Shown piece after piece: positions 49,814-58,651 of a stretch of 64,000 nucleotides of DNA; the stretch's first letter is position 1; each line of letters opens with the position of its first letter. The stretch covers positions 28,216-92,215 of the forward strand of contig NZ_JAMTCT010000022.1 in NCBI RefSeq assembly GCF_024171995.1. Reading direction: 5' to 3'. Made by a program: the position numbers and the translations under genes. This DNA is from Promicromonospora umidemergens (GTDB lineage Bacteria; Actinomycetota; Actinomycetes; Actinomycetales; Cellulomonadaceae). Under the pieces are notes generated by a model. It searched no databases. It worked only from the letters and a program-made list of their open reading frames with translations, and was not told where the DNA came from.

Positions 49814-50638
49814 TCAGGAGGGGAAGATCGCCACGACCTGGTTCCAGACCGCCATGGTGTCGTACCCCATCTCGTTCAGGAACGCCCACAGGATCCCGAC
49901 GATCGCGTACAGCGACACCGGTACGAGGAAGATCCACTCGCGCACGGAGCCGGCGTTCCCGAGGATCGGGATCGCGATGTTGCCGCCGGACCGCCATAGC
50001 CAGTCCAGCTCGATGCCACGCTTGTTGCGCATCCAGTACGGGGACCGGAACTTCAGCGGCCACAGCAGCGGCACGCCGGCGGTGGTGATCATGTCGCCGA
50101 GGATGTGCACGATGCAGCCGAGCGCCACGCTGAACGGCATCCAGTACCACTCCTCCGGCGCGAAGACCGCGATGAGGACCGCCAGGGTGATGGAGGTGGT
50201 CCACGGCAGGATCTTCGTGTCCCGCGTGATCTTGAGCGCCTTGAGCGCGAACGCGACGAGCAGCACGCACATGATGCCTGGGCCGATGAGGATCGTCCCG
50301 AAGGCCTCGTTGCCTGTGTCGATGCTCAGAAAGCTGAGGCCCCAGGCGATCGCCGTGAACACCGCGACACCGAGGATCGAGTGCGTGCCCTTCCGGTGCC
50401 CGCCGGACACTGCCTCGATCCCCTTGACCACCACGTCCGAGACCGGCGACAGCGAGTTCGCGATGGTGCCGGAGTGATGGTCGGCGTCGGGCAGCAGCGC
50501 GGCCCCGGCACAGACGAGGGCACCCGCGATGACTCCGGTGTCCGTCACTCCCGGGTACCAGCCGAAGGCGATCGGCGTCGACGCGGTGACTGCTACCCAG
50601 GCCGCGGCTCCCGTCGCTGCGTGGTTGCCTCCCATCAT
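49814..50638 (-). CDS. YdjM-like inner-membrane metal-dependent hydrolase
   Basis: A 274-residue membrane protein of the YdjM/LexA-binding-like hydrolase family (DUF457-like). The conserved MMGGNHAATGAAAWVA, then LLPDADHHSGTIANSLSP and GGHRKGTHSILGVAVFTAIA supply His/Asp ligands, followed by about five hydrophobic segments and LGCIVHILGDMITTAGVPLL with more candidate ligands. Activity unknown; some members are SOS-induced, but no LexA box is seen here. The start at MMGGN is chosen over a 38-residue upstream extension without a plausible signal. Confidence 0.82.
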   Translation of the reverse strand: MMGGNHAATGAAAWVAVTASTPIAFGWYPGVTDTGVIAGALVCAGAALLPDADHHSGTIANSLSPVSDVVVKGIEAVSGGHRKGTHSILGVAVFTAIAWGLSFLSIDTGNEAFGTILIGPGIMCVLLVAFALKALKITRDTKILPWTTSITLAVLIAVFAPEEWYWMPFSVALGCIVHILGDMITTAGVPLLWPLKFRSPYWMRNKRGIELDWLWRSGGNIAIPILGNAGSVREWIFLVPVSLYAIVGILWAFLNEMGYDTMAVWNQVVAIFPS

Positions 50639-50797
50639 GGTGGTGTGCGCTCCAGTTCCCGGGTCTCCCCGACGTGATTCGGGCCGGGTTCGTCCCCGGC
50701 CGGAGGAAACCCTAGCGTGGGCCACCGACACCGGCCGCGACGGCGCGCCCACCGGGCTGAGCAGGCCGAACGCACCTTCCCGCCAGGGTGGGGGAGC

Positions 50798-51280
50798 TCA
50801 GGCGCCCGTCACGTAGGCGTAGCGGTGGAAGTGCTCCTCCCGCACGAAGCCCTCGGACTCGTACAGCCCTTGCGCCTCGACGTTGTCCCACGCGGTGGCC
50901 AGCGACACGCGGATCGCGCCGGCCTCCTTGGCACGGCGGCACGTGTCCTGCACCAGTGCGCGCCCGGCGCCGGTCCCGCGCGCGGCGGGCGAGACGAACA
51001 GGTCGTTCAGGACCCACGACTGGCTGAGGCTCACGGACGACCAGGTGGGGTAGCTCTGTGCGAAGCCGACCACTTCCCGGCCTCCGGCCGAGGCCTCGTT
51101 GCCCTCCGGTTCCAGCACTGCGACCAGCAGCACGCTGTCGCCCGCATCGCGGCGGGCGGTCAGAAAGGCGCGCGCTTCGGCGTCGGGCACCTCCTGGTCG
51201 TAGAACCTGAGGTACTGACGGAAAAGGTCGACCACGGCATCGACGTCGTCGTCGGTCGTGGGGCGTACATCAACAGACAC
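50798..51280 (-). CDS. GNAT-family N-acetyltransferase
   Basis: A 160-residue acetyltransferase: VRPTTDDDVDAVVDLFRQYL at the start, acetyl-CoA motif VSPAARGTGAGRALVQDTCR and AWDNVEAQGLYESEGFVREE. Acceptor unknown. Starts at GTG 51280. The N-terminal DVVDLF...YLRFYD region resembles GCN5-type small-molecule acetyltransferases. Confidence 0.87.
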   Translation of the reverse strand: MSVDVRPTTDDDVDAVVDLFRQYLRFYDQEVPDAEARAFLTARRDAGDSVLLVAVLEPEGNEASAGGREVVGFAQSYPTWSSVSLSQSWVLNDLFVSPAARGTGAGRALVQDTCRRAKEAGAIRVSLATAWDNVEAQGLYESEGFVREEHFHRYAYVTGA

Positions 51281-51406
51281 CTTGCGATCATGTCAGGCAC
51301 ATGGGGGTGGGCGCCATGACCCCCGCGATACCAGAGCCGAACCGTGGCTGGTACAGGAGCGGCCCGGGCCGGAACATGCGGGACCTCGAAACGGTTGTCA
51401 GAGGCG

Positions 51407-52462
51407 ATGAATACCACGCCACGCTTGTCCGTCCTTGACCTCGTGCCCGTCCGTTCGGGCCAGACCAGCGCGCAGGCCCTGGCGGCCTCGCTCGAGCTGG
51501 TGGTGCTCGCCGACCGCCTCGGCTTCGAGCGCTACTGGTTCGCGGAGCACCACAACATGGCGGCCGTCGCGGCGTCGTCGCCGCCGGTCATGATCGCCGC
51601 CGCTGCCGCGCGGACCTCGCGCATCCGGGTCGGTTCGGGTGGCGTGATGCTGCCGAACCACGCCCCGCTCGTCGTCGCGGAGCAGTTCGCGGCGCTCGAG
51701 GCTGTCGCCCCGGGGCGCATCGACCTCGGCCTCGGCCGCGCGCCGGGCAGCGACCCGGTGATCACGTCGCTCTTGCGGGCGACCGGTCCGACGGCGGACG
51801 TCGACCGGTTCCCGCAGCACGTCACCGACATCCAGAGCCTCATGGGGCCCGACGGCGCCCGCCTGCGACTCACCTCCGGCGAGATCTACGACGTGCGGGC
51901 CACGCCCGCCGCCGCAGGCGTCCCGACCGTGTGGCTGCTGGGCTCCAGCGACTACTCGGCGCGCCTCGCCGCGGAGCTGGGTCTGCCCTACGTGTTCGCC
52001 AACCACTTCTCCGGCCAGGGGATGGACCAGATCCTCGCTCTGTACCGCGACGGTTACCGGCCGTCCGAGGAGCACCCGGAGCCGCGCACGTTCCTCACGG
52101 CCAACGCGGTGGTCGCGCCGACGTCGGACGAGGCGTACGACCGGGCCCTGCCGCACCTGCGGCAGATGGCCAGGCTGCGTTCCGGCCAGAGGCTGGGCGC
52201 GCTCGAGACGGTCGAGGAGGCTGTGCGCGCCATGGCCGGCGAACCGGCCGACGGCGCGGTCGCGCAGTCCATCGAGTCGATGCTGGCGCGCTGGCTGGTC
52301 GGCGACGGCGCCCAGGTGGCCGCCGAGGTGCGGGGGCTGGCCGATCGGTACGGTGTCGAGGAGGTCATGCTCGTGCCCGTCGCAGGCTCCCGTGCGGACG
52401 AGCCGCTGGACGCGACCCCGGGCCGGACGCAGACCCTGGAGCTCCTTGCGGACGCGCTGTAA
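51407..52462 (+). CDS. LLM-class flavin-dependent oxidoreductase (luciferase-like)
   Basis: A 351-residue bacterial-luciferase-family enzyme: SVLDLVPVRSGQTSAQALAA, then RYWFAEHHNMAAVAASSPPV and GSGGVMLPNHAPLVVAEQFA, RIDLGLGRAPGSDP. Members use FMN or F420; the substrate is unknown. The MNTTPRL start at 51407 matches family N-termini, although only GAGG two bases upstream is seen. A perfect 38-bp palindrome (terminator) follows the stop. Confidence 0.88.
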   Translation: MNTTPRLSVLDLVPVRSGQTSAQALAASLELVVLADRLGFERYWFAEHHNMAAVAASSPPVMIAAAAARTSRIRVGSGGVMLPNHAPLVVAEQFAALEAVAPGRIDLGLGRAPGSDPVITSLLRATGPTADVDRFPQHVTDIQSLMGPDGARLRLTSGEIYDVRATPAAAGVPTVWLLGSSDYSARLAAELGLPYVFANHFSGQGMDQILALYRDGYRPSEEHPEPRTFLTANAVVAPTSDEAYDRALPHLRQMARLRSGQRLGALETVEEAVRAMAGEPADGAVAQSIESMLARWLVGDGAQVAAEVRGLADRYGVEEVMLVPVAGSRADEPLDATPGRTQTLELLADAL

Positions 52463-52492
52463 GGGCGCGGCACCCCGCGAGATCGGTAGAAG

Positions 52493-52530
52493 GTCAGGAG
52501 GTCGGCAACCCGGGTTGCCGACCTCCTGAC
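52493..52530. terminator. Perfect 38-bp palindrome, second copy of the intergenic repeat
   Basis: GTCAGGAGGTCGGCAAC-CCGG-GTTGCCGACCTCCTGAC, fully self-complementary, 31 bases after the LLM stop. It differs from 38336-38373 only in one loop base. Flanks show weaker outer pairing (ATCGGTAGA / TGCCGACCAGAT). Confidence 0.8.
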
Positions 52531-52599
52531 CTCATGCCGACCAGATCGGCCCCGCCGGGGTTGTGCCTCGGGGCGCACCGGGGCATAGTAGATTTGGCC

Positions 52600-52615
52600 A
52601 ACCAACAGGTTGGTT
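52600..52615. promoter_or_regulatory. TetR-type operator AACCAAC-AG-GTTGGTT
   Basis: Perfect 7-bp inverted repeat 36 bases before the SDR start, overlapping the likely promoter. The TetR gene at 53615 is the second gene of this unit and the natural binder (inference). Confidence 0.7.
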
Positions 52616-52650
52616 GCCACCAGAGTCCGTCGTCGCCCCCGAGGAGTCGC

Positions 52651-53559
52651 ATGTATCTCGTTCCGGACCAGACCGGTCGCACCGTCGTCGTCACGGGTGC
52701 CAACAGCGGTACGGGGCGTGAGGCCGCCAAGCGGCTCGCGGGGGCGGGCGCCCGGGTGGTTCTCGCCGTCCGTGACACCGAGAAGGGTGCCGCCGCCCTG
52801 GCCGAGATCCGTGCGGAGCGGCCAGATGCCCAGGCCGAGGTGCGGGTCGTCGATCTCGCTGACCTCGCGTCGGTGCGCGCGTTCGCCGAGGGTCTGAAGC
52901 GCGATCTCGACCGGCTCGACACCCTGGTCAACAACGCCGGTGTGTCGGTCCCGCCGCGTCGGTTCGAGACGGCCGACGGCCACGAGCTGCAGTGGGGCAC
53001 CAACTTCCTGGGCCCGTTCGCACTGACGAACCTGTTGCTGCCGCTGCTCCTGTCGGCGCCGGCGCCGCGGGTCGCCACCATGGCCTCGGCGGCCGCGAAC
53101 TTCGGCCGGATCGACTTCAGCGACCTCGACTGGGAACGTCGCACGTATCGCGCCATGGACGCGTACTCGCAGTCCAAGCTGGCCGACGTGCACCTGGCCC
53201 AGCACCTGGCCCGAGTGGCGGGGGAGCGGGGCTGGCCAGTGCTCAGTGCCGCCGCCCATCCTGGCCTCACGCGCACGAACTTGCAGGTCACCGGGCCCAG
53301 CATGGGCCGAGAGCAGCCGGTGCGATGGAACGGTGGCGGCCTGCTCCCGATGATGACGCCCGAGGACGGTGCCGACTCGATCCTGCTCGCCGCAGCGGGT
53401 CGAGAGGTCGTGGCGGGCGGCTACTACGGGCCGCGCTACGGGCTGATCGGCAGGCCGAGGCGCGCCCGGCTGACCCGCCGCATGCGTGACGCCTCGACGG
53501 CGGCCCGGCTCTGGGCCGTCGCCGAGGAGGTCACGTCGACCGCGGCGCCGGTCCACTGA
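52651..53559 (+). CDS. SDR, retinol-dehydrogenase/WW-oxidoreductase-like
   Basis: A 302-residue SDR of the atypical NADP type common with TetR partners: VVTGANSGTGREAAKRLAGA (normally NSGIG; here NSGTG), then VRVVDLADLASVRAFAE, LVNNAGV and catalytic Tyr/Lys in YSQSKLADVHLAQHLA. GAGGAG lies four to nine bases before the ATG. Probably controlled by the operator at 52600-52615. Confidence 0.88.
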   Translation: MYLVPDQTGRTVVVTGANSGTGREAAKRLAGAGARVVLAVRDTEKGAAALAEIRAERPDAQAEVRVVDLADLASVRAFAEGLKRDLDRLDTLVNNAGVSVPPRRFETADGHELQWGTNFLGPFALTNLLLPLLLSAPAPRVATMASAAANFGRIDFSDLDWERRTYRAMDAYSQSKLADVHLAQHLARVAGERGWPVLSAAAHPGLTRTNLQVTGPSMGREQPVRWNGGGLLPMMTPEDGADSILLAAAGREVVAGGYYGPRYGLIGRPRRARLTRRMRDASTAARLWAVAEEVTSTAAPVH

Positions 53560-53614
53560 CGCACCAGGCCGTGCGCCGGATGCCGTGCGAGACGCCCGGG
53601 CTAGGCTGAGCGGC

Positions 53615-54214
53615 ATGCCCACCCCCCGCGCCGACGTCGGACGCGCCTCGACGCCCGAGCGGATCGTCGAGGCGGCAGCCGCGGAGTTCGCGAGGTACGG
53701 GCTGGCCGGGGCGCGGGTGGACCGGATCGCGGAGCGCGCGGAAGCGAACAAGCAACGCATCTACGCGTACTTCGGCGGTAAGGAGGCGCTGTTCGACCAG
53801 GTGGTCGCCGCGCGCATCCTCGACCTGATGGACGCCGTCCCGTTCGACGCCGACGACCTGCCCGGCTACGCCGCTCGGCTGTTCGACTTCGCGGTGGGCG
53901 GTCCCGACTTCGTCCGGCTCGTGCTCTGGCACACGCTGGAGCGACCGGGTGGGTTCAGCACGTCGGAGCAGTCTGCGGCCTCGAGCACGGCCAAGGTCAG
54001 CGCGCTGCGCGAGGCGCAGGCCCGGCACCCGGAACGGATCGATCCAGCGGTGCCTGCGGACCGTCTGCTCGCCCAGGTCCTCGCGGCGGTGCTCGGATCC
54101 GTGCTCACGGTCGGCGGCCTCCTGTCCGCTCTGGGCGAGCCGGAGATCGACGTCGACGACGTCCGGGCCGACGTGCGCCGTTCGGTCACGAGGATCATCG
54201 CCACCCGGGCCTGA
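53615..54214 (+). CDS. TetR-family regulator
   Basis: A 199-residue repressor: STPERIVEAAAAEFARYGLA, then GARVDRIAERAEANKQRIYA and YFGGKEALFDQVVAARILDL. The C-terminal domain resembles TetR_C of regulators for SDR/efflux genes. It follows the SDR by 55 bases and likely represses the pair through AACCAAC-AG-GTTGGTT. Confidence 0.85.
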   Translation: MPTPRADVGRASTPERIVEAAAAEFARYGLAGARVDRIAERAEANKQRIYAYFGGKEALFDQVVAARILDLMDAVPFDADDLPGYAARLFDFAVGGPDFVRLVLWHTLERPGGFSTSEQSAASSTAKVSALREAQARHPERIDPAVPADRLLAQVLAAVLGSVLTVGGLLSALGEPEIDVDDVRADVRRSVTRIIATRA

Positions 54215-54244
54215 GCCTGCCCCGCGCGCGTGCCCCGGCCTCGC

Positions 54245-54715
54245 CTAGGCCGCTCGGGCCGCCCGGTGCCGGATGGCGCGCGCGTACTCGGCGCGTGGAA
54301 CGTGTGGCGTCACGTGGAGCACCATGCCCGCCTCCGCCGGCGTGCGGTCCGCCTTGTGTGAGTTGCACGGGTAGCACGCGGCCACGAGGTTCATCCACGT
54401 CGACGGGCCCCCGCGCGACCGCGGCAGGATGTGGTCAACGGTCTCGGCAGGGCCTCCGCAGTACGCGCACGAGCCGTCGCGCCGCTTGACGCCCTGCTTG
54501 GTGCACCCGGGCGCCCCGCCCGACTGGTAGAGCCACCGCATCGTGACGTACCGGACCAGGCGAAGCACGCGCGGTAACGGGAACGGCCCGAAGGAGCGGC
54601 CGTCGACCGCCTCCTCGACGACCGCGACCTCGCGCACGAGCATGTGGATGGCATGCCGGACCGATACCCGGTGCAGCGGCTCGTAGCCGGCATTGAGGAC
54701 TAGGACGTCGGCCAC
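54245..54715 (-). CDS. HNH endonuclease (single-domain)
   Basis: A 156-residue HNH protein of the widely conserved actinobacterial type. VLVLNAGYEPLHRVSVRHAI at the start; zinc/HNH core CAYCGGPAETVDHILPRSRG, then GPSTWMNLVAACYPCNSHKA: two CxxC pairs, DH and N. Cellular role uncharacterised; not associated with a mobile element here. GTG at 54715 with GGAAGGAG upstream. Confidence 0.9.
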   Translation of the reverse strand: MADVLVLNAGYEPLHRVSVRHAIHMLVREVAVVEEAVDGRSFGPFPLPRVLRLVRYVTMRWLYQSGGAPGCTKQGVKRRDGSCAYCGGPAETVDHILPRSRGGPSTWMNLVAACYPCNSHKADRTPAEAGMVLHVTPHVPRAEYARAIRHRAARAA

Positions 54716-54806
54716 GGGCCTGCTCCTTCCGGTGAGCTTGTCCTTCTCTTTCTTCGCTGGTCGTTCGGGTCGTGCTGTGCGGGGCGATCCGGGCCCGGGA
54801 CGACAA

Positions 54807-54840
54807 GAGCCGCCCGGGAACAGACATCCCGAGGCGGCTC
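54807..54840 (-). other. Leader hairpin upstream of HNH gene
   Basis: GAGCCGCC CGGGA / TCCCG GGCGGCTC arms with one bulged A and a 7-base loop ACAGACA. It lies about 90 bases before the HNH start on the transcribed strand; no T-run. Could be a structured 5' leader or a terminator for upstream read-through. Confidence 0.4.
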
Positions 54841-55192
54841 ACGTTCACTGGTCCGGCAGAACCGGATCAGCGGCGTATGGCGCCTCGTATGGCCTCACGG
54901 CCGTCCCGCAGGTGCTGTGCAGTGGTCGGGGAGGACGACGCGGTGGCAGCACCGACCGTGCACAGGCCTGAGGCCTGGAGCGCAATGCTGGTGCGGACCA
55001 TCGTGGATCTCGTCCTTCCGTCTTGTTCGGATCTGGCTCTTGTCTAGCTCGTATCGGTGCTCCGGCAGGGAGCGCAGACACACAACCAGCCACCACGGCG
55101 CGAAGTCCGTGTGTGAAGAAAGGTACAACGAGGGCTTGGTAGCGTCTATGGCTTTTCCAGAACTGCAACCCAAGAATGCATCAAGTTTCTGG

Positions 55193-55224
55193 CGTGGCGC
55201 GACGCTACGGCGTGTCGCGCCACG
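55193..55224 (-). terminator. arcA terminator hairpin
   Basis: Perfect 11-bp arms CGTGGCGCGAC (55193-55203) / GTCGCGCCACG (55214-55224), 11 bases beyond the arcA stop. Confidence 0.7.
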
Positions 55225-55234
55225 CCCCCGGCGT

Positions 55235-56512
55235 CTACCAGCTGACGGGCTCGCGAATGATCGGGCACGTCATGCAGTGGCCGCCGCCCCGGCCGCGGCC
55301 CAGTTCGCCGCCCGCGATCTCGATCACCTCGACGCCGGCCTTGCGCAGCAGGTCGTTGGTGGTCGTGTTCCGGTCGTAGGTGAACACGACACCCGGCTCG
55401 ACGGCCACCGAGTTGTTGCCGCTGTCCCACTGCTGGCGCTCCGACTCGTAGACGTCGCCGCCGGTCTCGATCACCCGCAGCTCGCCGAGACCGGAGGCCT
55501 GGCCCACGACGTCGAGGAAGGACGACCCGCCGGCGTCCGTCACCGAGACCCCGAGCGGGCCGGAGTCCGGGCGCAGCACGAAGGGGTGCACGCGGTCCAC
55601 GATCCGCGGATAGACGGTGACGGTGTCGACGTCGACGAACGTCAGGATCGTGTCCAGGTGCATGGCCGCGCGCAGGCGCGGCATGCCGGCCACCACGATC
55701 TGCTCGGCGGCGCCCTGCTCGAACAGGGACGCCGCCACCTGCGTGATCGCCTGGCGCGACGTGCGCTCGCTCATGCCCATCAGCACGGTGCCGTTGCCGA
55801 TCGGCATGATGTCGCCGCCCTCGAAGGTCGCCTCGCCGTGGCTGGTCTCCGGGTCGCCCCACCACACGCGGCTGCCCACGAAGTCGGGGTGGAACGCGTA
55901 GACCGCCTTCATGAGCAGGGTCTCGTCGCGGCGTGCCTGCCAGTACAGCGGGTTGAGCGTGAGGCCGCCGTAGATCCAGCACGTGGTGTCGCGCGTGAAG
56001 AGGGTGTTCGGCAGCGGCGGCATGAGGTACTCGCGTGCGTCCGGGCTCATGTCGGCCAGGGCGCGGAAGCCCGGCGGCAGCTCGGGCACGTCGGCGACGG
56101 CGAGGCCACCGATCAGGTACCGGGCGAGGTCGTGCTCCGGCAGGGACTCGAGGTACTCGCGTGTCGCCTCGACCAGTCCGTTGCCCACGATCTCCGGGAC
56201 GATCTTGCGGTCCAGGAGCCAGTCGCGGGCGCCGGCCACCCGGAGCGTCTCCGCGAGCAGGGCGTGCAGCTCGACGACGTCGACGTCGCGGCCGCGCAGC
56301 TCGCTCACGAAGTCGGCGTGGTCCTGCTGGGCGCGCTCCACCCACAGGACGTCGTCGAACAGCAGGTCGGCCGAGTTGGACGGGGTCAGGCGCTGGTGTG
56401 CCAGGCCTGGCTCGCAGACCAGGACCTTGCGCAGACGGCCGACCTCGGAGTGGACGCCGTAGGCCGACGATGGTGCGTCGGCAGGGGGCGGTGTGATGTC
56501 GATGGTGTTCAT
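55235..56512 (-). CDS. arcA: Arginine deiminase
   Basis: A 425-residue arginine deiminase: converts arginine to citrulline and ammonia. [20 protein letters not shown] at the N-terminus, then [59 protein letters not shown] and the catalytic Cys in [13 protein letters not shown] (C413). Normal length. No arcB, arcC or arginine/ornithine antiporter is adjacent, so it may serve pH or nitrogen metabolism alone. Confidence 0.93.
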   Translation of the reverse strand: MNTIDITPPPADAPSSAYGVHSEVGRLRKVLVCEPGLAHQRLTPSNSADLLFDDVLWVERAQQDHADFVSELRGRDVDVVELHALLAETLRVAGARDWLLDRKIVPEIVGNGLVEATREYLESLPEHDLARYLIGGLAVADVPELPPGFRALADMSPDAREYLMPPLPNTLFTRDTTCWIYGGLTLNPLYWQARRDETLLMKAVYAFHPDFVGSRVWWGDPETSHGEATFEGGDIMPIGNGTVLMGMSERTSRQAITQVAASLFEQGAAEQIVVAGMPRLRAAMHLDTILTFVDVDTVTVYPRIVDRVHPFVLRPDSGPLGVSVTDAGGSSFLDVVGQASGLGELRVIETGGDVYESERQQWDSGNNSVAVEPGVVFTYDRNTTTNDLLRKAGVEVIEIAGGELGRGRGGGHCMTCPIIREPVSW

Positions 56513-56528
56513 CGGGCGCTAACGGTAC

Positions 56529-57287
56529 TCACCCCATCGCCGTCGTGCCGAGCAGGGAGCCGACGGCGAAGGTCGCGCCCAGGGCGAGCGCACCGCCGGC
56601 GACCACCCGTGCCGTCGCCCGCACGCGCGGTGCGCCGCCGATCCAGGCCGCCATCCAGCCGGTCCCGGCGAGCGCCGCCAGCACGACGGCGAACGTCACG
56701 GCGACCCGCCAGGGCTCCGGGACCAGGAGCACCGTGGCGAGCGGCAGCAACGCGCCGAGAGTGAACGCCACCGCCGACGCGAGCGCTGCGTTCCAGGCGC
56801 TGACCACCTCGTCCTCGTCGATGCCCAGCTCGGCGTCCAGGTGCGCAGAGAGGGCGTCGTGCTCGGTGAGCTCGACGGCGACCTGGCGGGCGGTGCCGGG
56901 GGAGAGGCCCTTGGCCTCGTAGAGCTCGGCCAGCTCGGCCAGCTCCTCCTCGGGCATCTCGGCGAGCTCCGCCTTCTCCTTGGCGATGAGGGCCTTCTGG
57001 CTGTCGGACTGGCTGGAGACCGAGACGTACTCGCCCAGCGCCATCGAGATCGCGCCACCCACGAGGGCGGCGAGGCCGGCGGTGAGGATGGGCCCGGTCT
57101 GCGCGGTCGCCGCCGCCACGCCGACGCCGACAGCCGCTACCGACACGATCCCGTCGTTGGCGCCGAGCACTCCCGCGCGCAGCCAGTTCAGCCGCTCGGC
57201 GAGGCCTTCGGTGTGCGGTTCGTCTGCGTGCCCGACGACGGGACGGCCGGTGCCGGGGCGACCCGGCTCGGACGGTTCGATGGTCAT
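56529..57287 (-). CDS. VIT-family (Ccc1/VIT1-like) iron/manganese transporter
   Basis: A 252-residue membrane protein: LNWLRAGVLGANDGIVSVAA is the signature of the family; ISMALGEYVSVSSQSDSQKA and a charged middle segment (EKAELAEMPEEELAELAELY) that usually binds metal follow, with five hydrophobic helices in total. Transports Fe2+ or Mn2+ out of the cytoplasm. ATG at 57287 chosen. Confidence 0.88.
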   Translation of the reverse strand: MTIEPSEPGRPGTGRPVVGHADEPHTEGLAERLNWLRAGVLGANDGIVSVAAVGVGVAAATAQTGPILTAGLAALVGGAISMALGEYVSVSSQSDSQKALIAKEKAELAEMPEEELAELAELYEAKGLSPGTARQVAVELTEHDALSAHLDAELGIDEDEVVSAWNAALASAVAFTLGALLPLATVLLVPEPWRVAVTFAVVLAALAGTGWMAAWIGGAPRVRATARVVAGGALALGATFAVGSLLGTTAMG

Positions 57288-57344
57288 GGCCCCAGGCAAC
57301 CAGGACTTGGGGCGGGAGGCCAACGCCGCACAGGATGGCGTGTC

Positions 57345-58040
57345 TCAGTGCGGAGTGCGCTCGCCCACGGGGACCTCGACGTCGAGCATGTTGCCCGGCT
57401 GAGCGAGCGGGCACGTCCATGCCGGGTCATAGGCGCAGGACGGGTTGTAGGCGAAGTTGAGGTCGACGACCAGCTCGCCGACGCCGTCGTCGTACCCGCC
57501 GGCGTGGCCGTCGGTGCCGCCCGCGTGGCCGAGCCACGCGCCTTTGATGCTGTCCAGGAGGTAGCGTCCGCCGCCGTAGGTGCCGCCGGGGGTGCCGGCG
57601 AGCGTGTCCTTGATCGGCACGAACAGACCCCCGCCGTACGAGGCGAGGCGCCAGACGTCGAGCGATCCCAGCCCCGGCAGGACCACCTTGCCGAGCAGCT
57701 CGAACGGCACGACGCCGTCGGTCCCCGTGGGGACGTCGAGGCGGCGCGCCGCACCGTCGGGTCCCGGCTCTGCCTGCACGACGGGGGCGGTCAGGCGCCA
57801 GGCCGGGTCGTACGGGGTGACGGACAGACCGGTGAAGCCGGGCTTGTCCTCGGGGAGGATTGGCGAGGCCGGATGGGTCGCGAAGAGCTCGTCGCGAGTC
57901 ATGGTCCAGTAGGCGTGTGCGGCGGCAGGGTCCTCGGCCGCACGGACGCGGACGCCGGCGTACAGCGCGAAGACGCGCCGCCGCCAGTCCGCGGTCTGGA
58001 GGGCTGTGGTGGCCGGGGACGTGATGGCAGCGTGCGTCAT
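57345..58040 (-). CDS. DUF1684-family protein
   Basis: A 231-residue protein of the DUF1684 family: WRRRVFALYAGVRV, YWTMTRDELFATHPASPILP, then GGGLFVPIKDTLAGTPGGTY and DLNFAYNPSCAYDPAWTCPL with closing QPGNMLDVEVPVGER. The invariant FxDxTxxxxTYxxGRY and NPxC pattern of the family is recognisable. Function unknown; cytoplasmic, no signal peptide. Confidence 0.82.
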   Translation of the reverse strand: MTHAAITSPATTALQTADWRRRVFALYAGVRVRAAEDPAAAHAYWTMTRDELFATHPASPILPEDKPGFTGLSVTPYDPAWRLTAPVVQAEPGPDGAARRLDVPTGTDGVVPFELLGKVVLPGLGSLDVWRLASYGGGLFVPIKDTLAGTPGGTYGGGRYLLDSIKGAWLGHAGGTDGHAGGYDDGVGELVVDLNFAYNPSCAYDPAWTCPLAQPGNMLDVEVPVGERTPH

Positions 58041-58077
58041 GCCCACGACACTACCTATGGACGCCCTTCCCGCGCGG

Positions 58078-58539
58078 TCACCGATGCTCGAACAGGTCGT
58101 AGGCCCGCCCGAGGCGGTCATAGGCGTCCTCGAACCAGTCCTCGGACGCTGGTACGGCGGTTATCACGTCCGTCAGCAGGCCCATCCTGTCGCGGACCGT
58201 CACGAGGTGACGATCGCCTCCGTCCCAGCCGACGTGCACCTCGTACGCCCGCAGGTCCTTGCGCCAGGCGCCGTCATACCCGGCGTCCAGGGCGTCAAGA
58301 ACCCTCTGCCAGTCGTCCAGGTCTTCCATGCTGACGTAGGTGGTCAGTACGCCCCTGACGCCGCGTCCGCCGGACAGGCTCCCGCAGTCGATCTCGATCG
58401 TGCCGATCGCTTGGGTGATCGTCCCGTCCTCCCGCTGATCGAGGGTGTCGAGGCGGAGCGCCACGACGTTGCCGGCGCCCTCGAACCGGAAGAGCTCGCA
58501 CGGCAGCCCCGCAATCTGATTCGGGTCCCGTGAGGTCAT
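58078..58539 (-). CDS. Hypothetical protein, DUF5959-like
   Basis: A 153-residue acidic soluble protein. LFRFEGAGNVVALRLDTLDQ then GTIEIDCGSLSGGRGVRGVL and LTTYVSMEDLDDWQRVLDAL suggest the DUF5959 family of actinobacterial small proteins, but I am not certain. No catalytic motif or membrane segment. It follows the DUF1684 gene by only 37 bases upstream on the same strand and may be co-transcribed. Confidence 0.65.
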   Translation of the reverse strand: MTSRDPNQIAGLPCELFRFEGAGNVVALRLDTLDQREDGTITQAIGTIEIDCGSLSGGRGVRGVLTTYVSMEDLDDWQRVLDALDAGYDGAWRKDLRAYEVHVGWDGGDRHLVTVRDRMGLLTDVITAVPASEDWFEDAYDRLGRAYDLFEHR

Positions 58540-58651
58540 GTGCCGGAGTCAACCACTGCTGTCCGACATCCCGCCGCGCCAGCTCAGCGGCGACGGTGGC
58601 ACACCCTCGGACGTACGCGACAACACCCGCCGGCGCGACTCGGACCCGGGC

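Larger units (their letters stand above)
54716..55234. other. 519-bp gene-free region between HNH and arcA
   Basis: No convincing gene on either strand; the longest open stretches lack good starts and ribosome binding sites. The GC content drops, especially from 55100 to 55190. Contains a GC-rich hairpin, GAGCCGCC...GGCGGCTC (54807-54840), in the likely HNH leader, and the arcA terminator (55193-55224). Confidence 0.55.

Noticed and set aside
50639..50797. Riboswitch in the leader of the YdjM-like gene (GGGGAGACCCGGGAACTGGAG)
   Set aside because: Some words recall c-di-AMP or cobalamin elements, but conserved cores of known classes could not be placed.
54807..54840. tRNA or tmRNA fragment
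   Set aside because: No cloverleaf, no TTCGAATC-type T-loop and no CCA end; a simple hairpin only.
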